60,074 bases of DNA. Source: an uncultured Clostridia bacterium (GTDB lineage Bacteria; Bacillota; Clostridia; Christensenellales; Borkfalkiaceae). A model generated the notes under the pieces. The model was not told where the DNA came from. It worked only from the letters and a program-made list of their open reading frames with translations, and did not search any database. Within the stretch, counting starts at the first letter, position 1. The number at the start of each line of letters is the position of its first letter. Of the stretch, positions 58,999 through 60,074 are shown piece after piece. Location of the stretch: contig CANRKK010000009.1 of the NCBI GenBank assembly GCA_947631195.1, positions 1 to 60,074 on the forward strand. Reading direction: 5' to 3'. A program made the position numbers and the translations under genes.

Positions 58999-59772
58999 TC
59001 AGCCGAAGGCGATATCCAAAATCATCATCAGCGTAAAGCCCGCAATTATCCCCACCGTGGCCTTGATTTTGCCCTGCGCAAAACTTTCGGGAATGAGCTC
59101 CGAACAGACTACGGCAAGCATCGCTCCCGCCGAAAAGGAGAGCGCCCATGGAAGTATCCCGCTGACGGCAGCCACTGCCACCGCGCCCAAGACGCCCGCG
59201 ACGATTTCAACCGCGCCCGAAAGCTGGCCGACAAAAAAGGCTTTGCCGCGCCCCATTCCGTTTGCGCGCAGGGGAAAGGCGACGCACATCCCCTCGGGAA
59301 AGTTTTGTATGCCGATGCCAACCGCAAGCATCACGGCGGCAAGGGCTGTTGAAATATCGCCGCGTATCACCGCGCCGCAGGCTACGCCCACCGCCAGGCC
59401 CTCGGGTATGTTGTGCATTGTTACGGCTATGCACATCACCACGGAAGAGCGCTTTTTGGCATTGTCCGAAAAAAAGCGGAGTTTGCCTATCAGTATATCG
59501 GTGACGATAATAAGAAGTCCGCCGGCGACAAAACCGGCAGACAAAACGATATAGGACGGCCCGCTTGCTTGTTCCATAGCGGGCAGCAGAAGCGAAAAAA
59601 AGGTTGAGGCGAGCATTATGCCCGCCGCGCTTGACATCATCAAAGAAAATGCGGAATTGTTTACCTTTTTGCAGATAAATACGAGCGACGCGCCCGCCGC
59701 CGTCATCAGATACGTGAATGCCGTGGCGATAAGGGCAAGCTCGACGCCCGAAAGTGAAGCTAACCATTGCAT
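58999..59772 (-). CDS. ZIP-family metal transporter
   Basis: A 257-residue membrane protein with eight hydrophobic segments. The metal-binding helix HNIPEGLAVGVA and the matching NFPEGMCVAFPLR helix are the ZIP signature; SELIPESF is in the last part. It probably imports zinc or another divalent metal. ATG 59772 has GGGG upstream. The SDR gene follows after 32 bases. Confidence 0.93.
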   Translation of the reverse strand: MQWLASLSGVELALIATAFTYLMTAAGASLVFICKKVNNSAFSLMMSSAAGIMLASTFFSLLLPAMEQASGPSYIVLSAGFVAGGLLIIVTDILIGKLRFFSDNAKKRSSVVMCIAVTMHNIPEGLAVGVACGAVIRGDISTALAAVMLAVGIGIQNFPEGMCVAFPLRANGMGRGKAFFVGQLSGAVEIVAGVLGAVAVAAVSGILPWALSFSAGAMLAVVCSELIPESFAQGKIKATVGIIAGFTLMMILDIAFG

Positions 59773-59925
59773 GTGTTTTTCCCCAATGTACAATTATTCA
59801 ATACATTGTATGAAAAACATAAAAGGAACGTGACGTTGCAAGCGTAACGCTTGACCTTAGTGTCTTAAATTCGTTGACGGCAGGCAAACGATTGCACAAT
59901 TCAAACTTGAATAACAATCCCCTCA

Positions 59926-60074
59926 GTCACTAAAGTGACAGCTCCCCCTACCACGGGGAGCCAAGGTTGGGGTGGCGTGTTATCCTGCCAAGAGCAACCA
60001 CGGGGGGACGAGCGCGGATTTCTCAAAACAGCACAGTGCGCTGTTTTGCCGCGCGAGATGAGTGAGCGCATACG
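59926..60074. repeat. Composite dispersed repeat, copy C (runs off the window)
   Basis: Module R3 (59926-59979): GTCAC/GTGAC stem, GCTCCCC/GGGGAGC stem, then CCAAGGTTGGGGTGGCGTG; it matches 3845-3903. Module R2 (60025-60074): AAAACAGC/GCTGTTTT around ACAGTGC, then GAGATGAGTGAGCGCATACG; it matches 56014-56063. The remainder of 59773-59925 shows no gene. Confidence 0.78.

Overview
The window looks like chromosomal DNA of a spore-forming, Gram-positive bacterium of the Clostridia type. Most genes are near 50% GC. This rests on a spoVAC-spoVAD-spoVAE operon and a YunB homologue, a long Alu-containing SRP RNA, a T-box leader on pheST, lipoprotein and surface-protein signals, UppP, and near-consensus TTGACA/TATAAT promoters with AGGAG ribosome sites. 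Family or genus cannot be settled from the sequence alone.

Layout. 1-4.1 kb is an accessory stretch. It holds the 3' part of tRNA-Tyr, an AT-rich multi-zinc-ribbon nuclease with homing-endonuclease-type DNA-binding modules, an AAC(3)-family acetyltransferase bracketed by two related hairpin repeats, a small zinc-ribbon/Sel1 protein, and a composite non-coding repeat. 4.1-9.6 kb holds a membrane protein, a 54-aa YjzC-like protein, divergent ligD/ku (non-homologous end joining), tcdA and an Hsp20. 9.6-13.0 kb is a minus-strand signalling operon: a DUF4406-like protein, a 26-aa coupled peptide, a response regulator, a histidine kinase and a YugP-like protein without its metallopeptidase motif. 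13.1-15.3 kb is a radical-SAM / DUF4130 DNA-repair pair behind a structured leader. 15.3-31.9 kb is mostly housekeeping: 5'-nucleotidase lipoprotein, Mrp, SRP RNA, prs-pth-mfd-foldase-uppP, a CPBP protease-rlmH-M14 peptidase-tadA operon, two-subunit class I fumarase and nadE. 31.9-36.7 kb is T-box-pheS-pheT and yunB. 36.8-55.6 kb is a single 6281-residue secreted, membrane-anchored protein built of MBG/YDG-type repeat domains. 55.6-60.1 kb is non-coding repeat DNA, spoVA, an SDR oxidoreductase, a ZIP metal transporter and another copy of the repeat.

How it fits together. Spore genes (spoVA, yunB) sit with Ku/LigD, the double-strand-break repair system known to matter for spore survival, and with other repair genes (mfd, radical-SAM pair). 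The most unusual items are the giant repeat protein with near-identical internal DNA repeats, the three-module dispersed repeat whose hairpins show compensatory changes, the ATGA-coupled 26-codon ORF in the two-component operon, the inactive YugP homologue, and the zinc-ribbon/nuclease/NUMOD gene beside tRNA-Tyr. No CRISPR array, transposase, rRNA or phage structural genes were seen.
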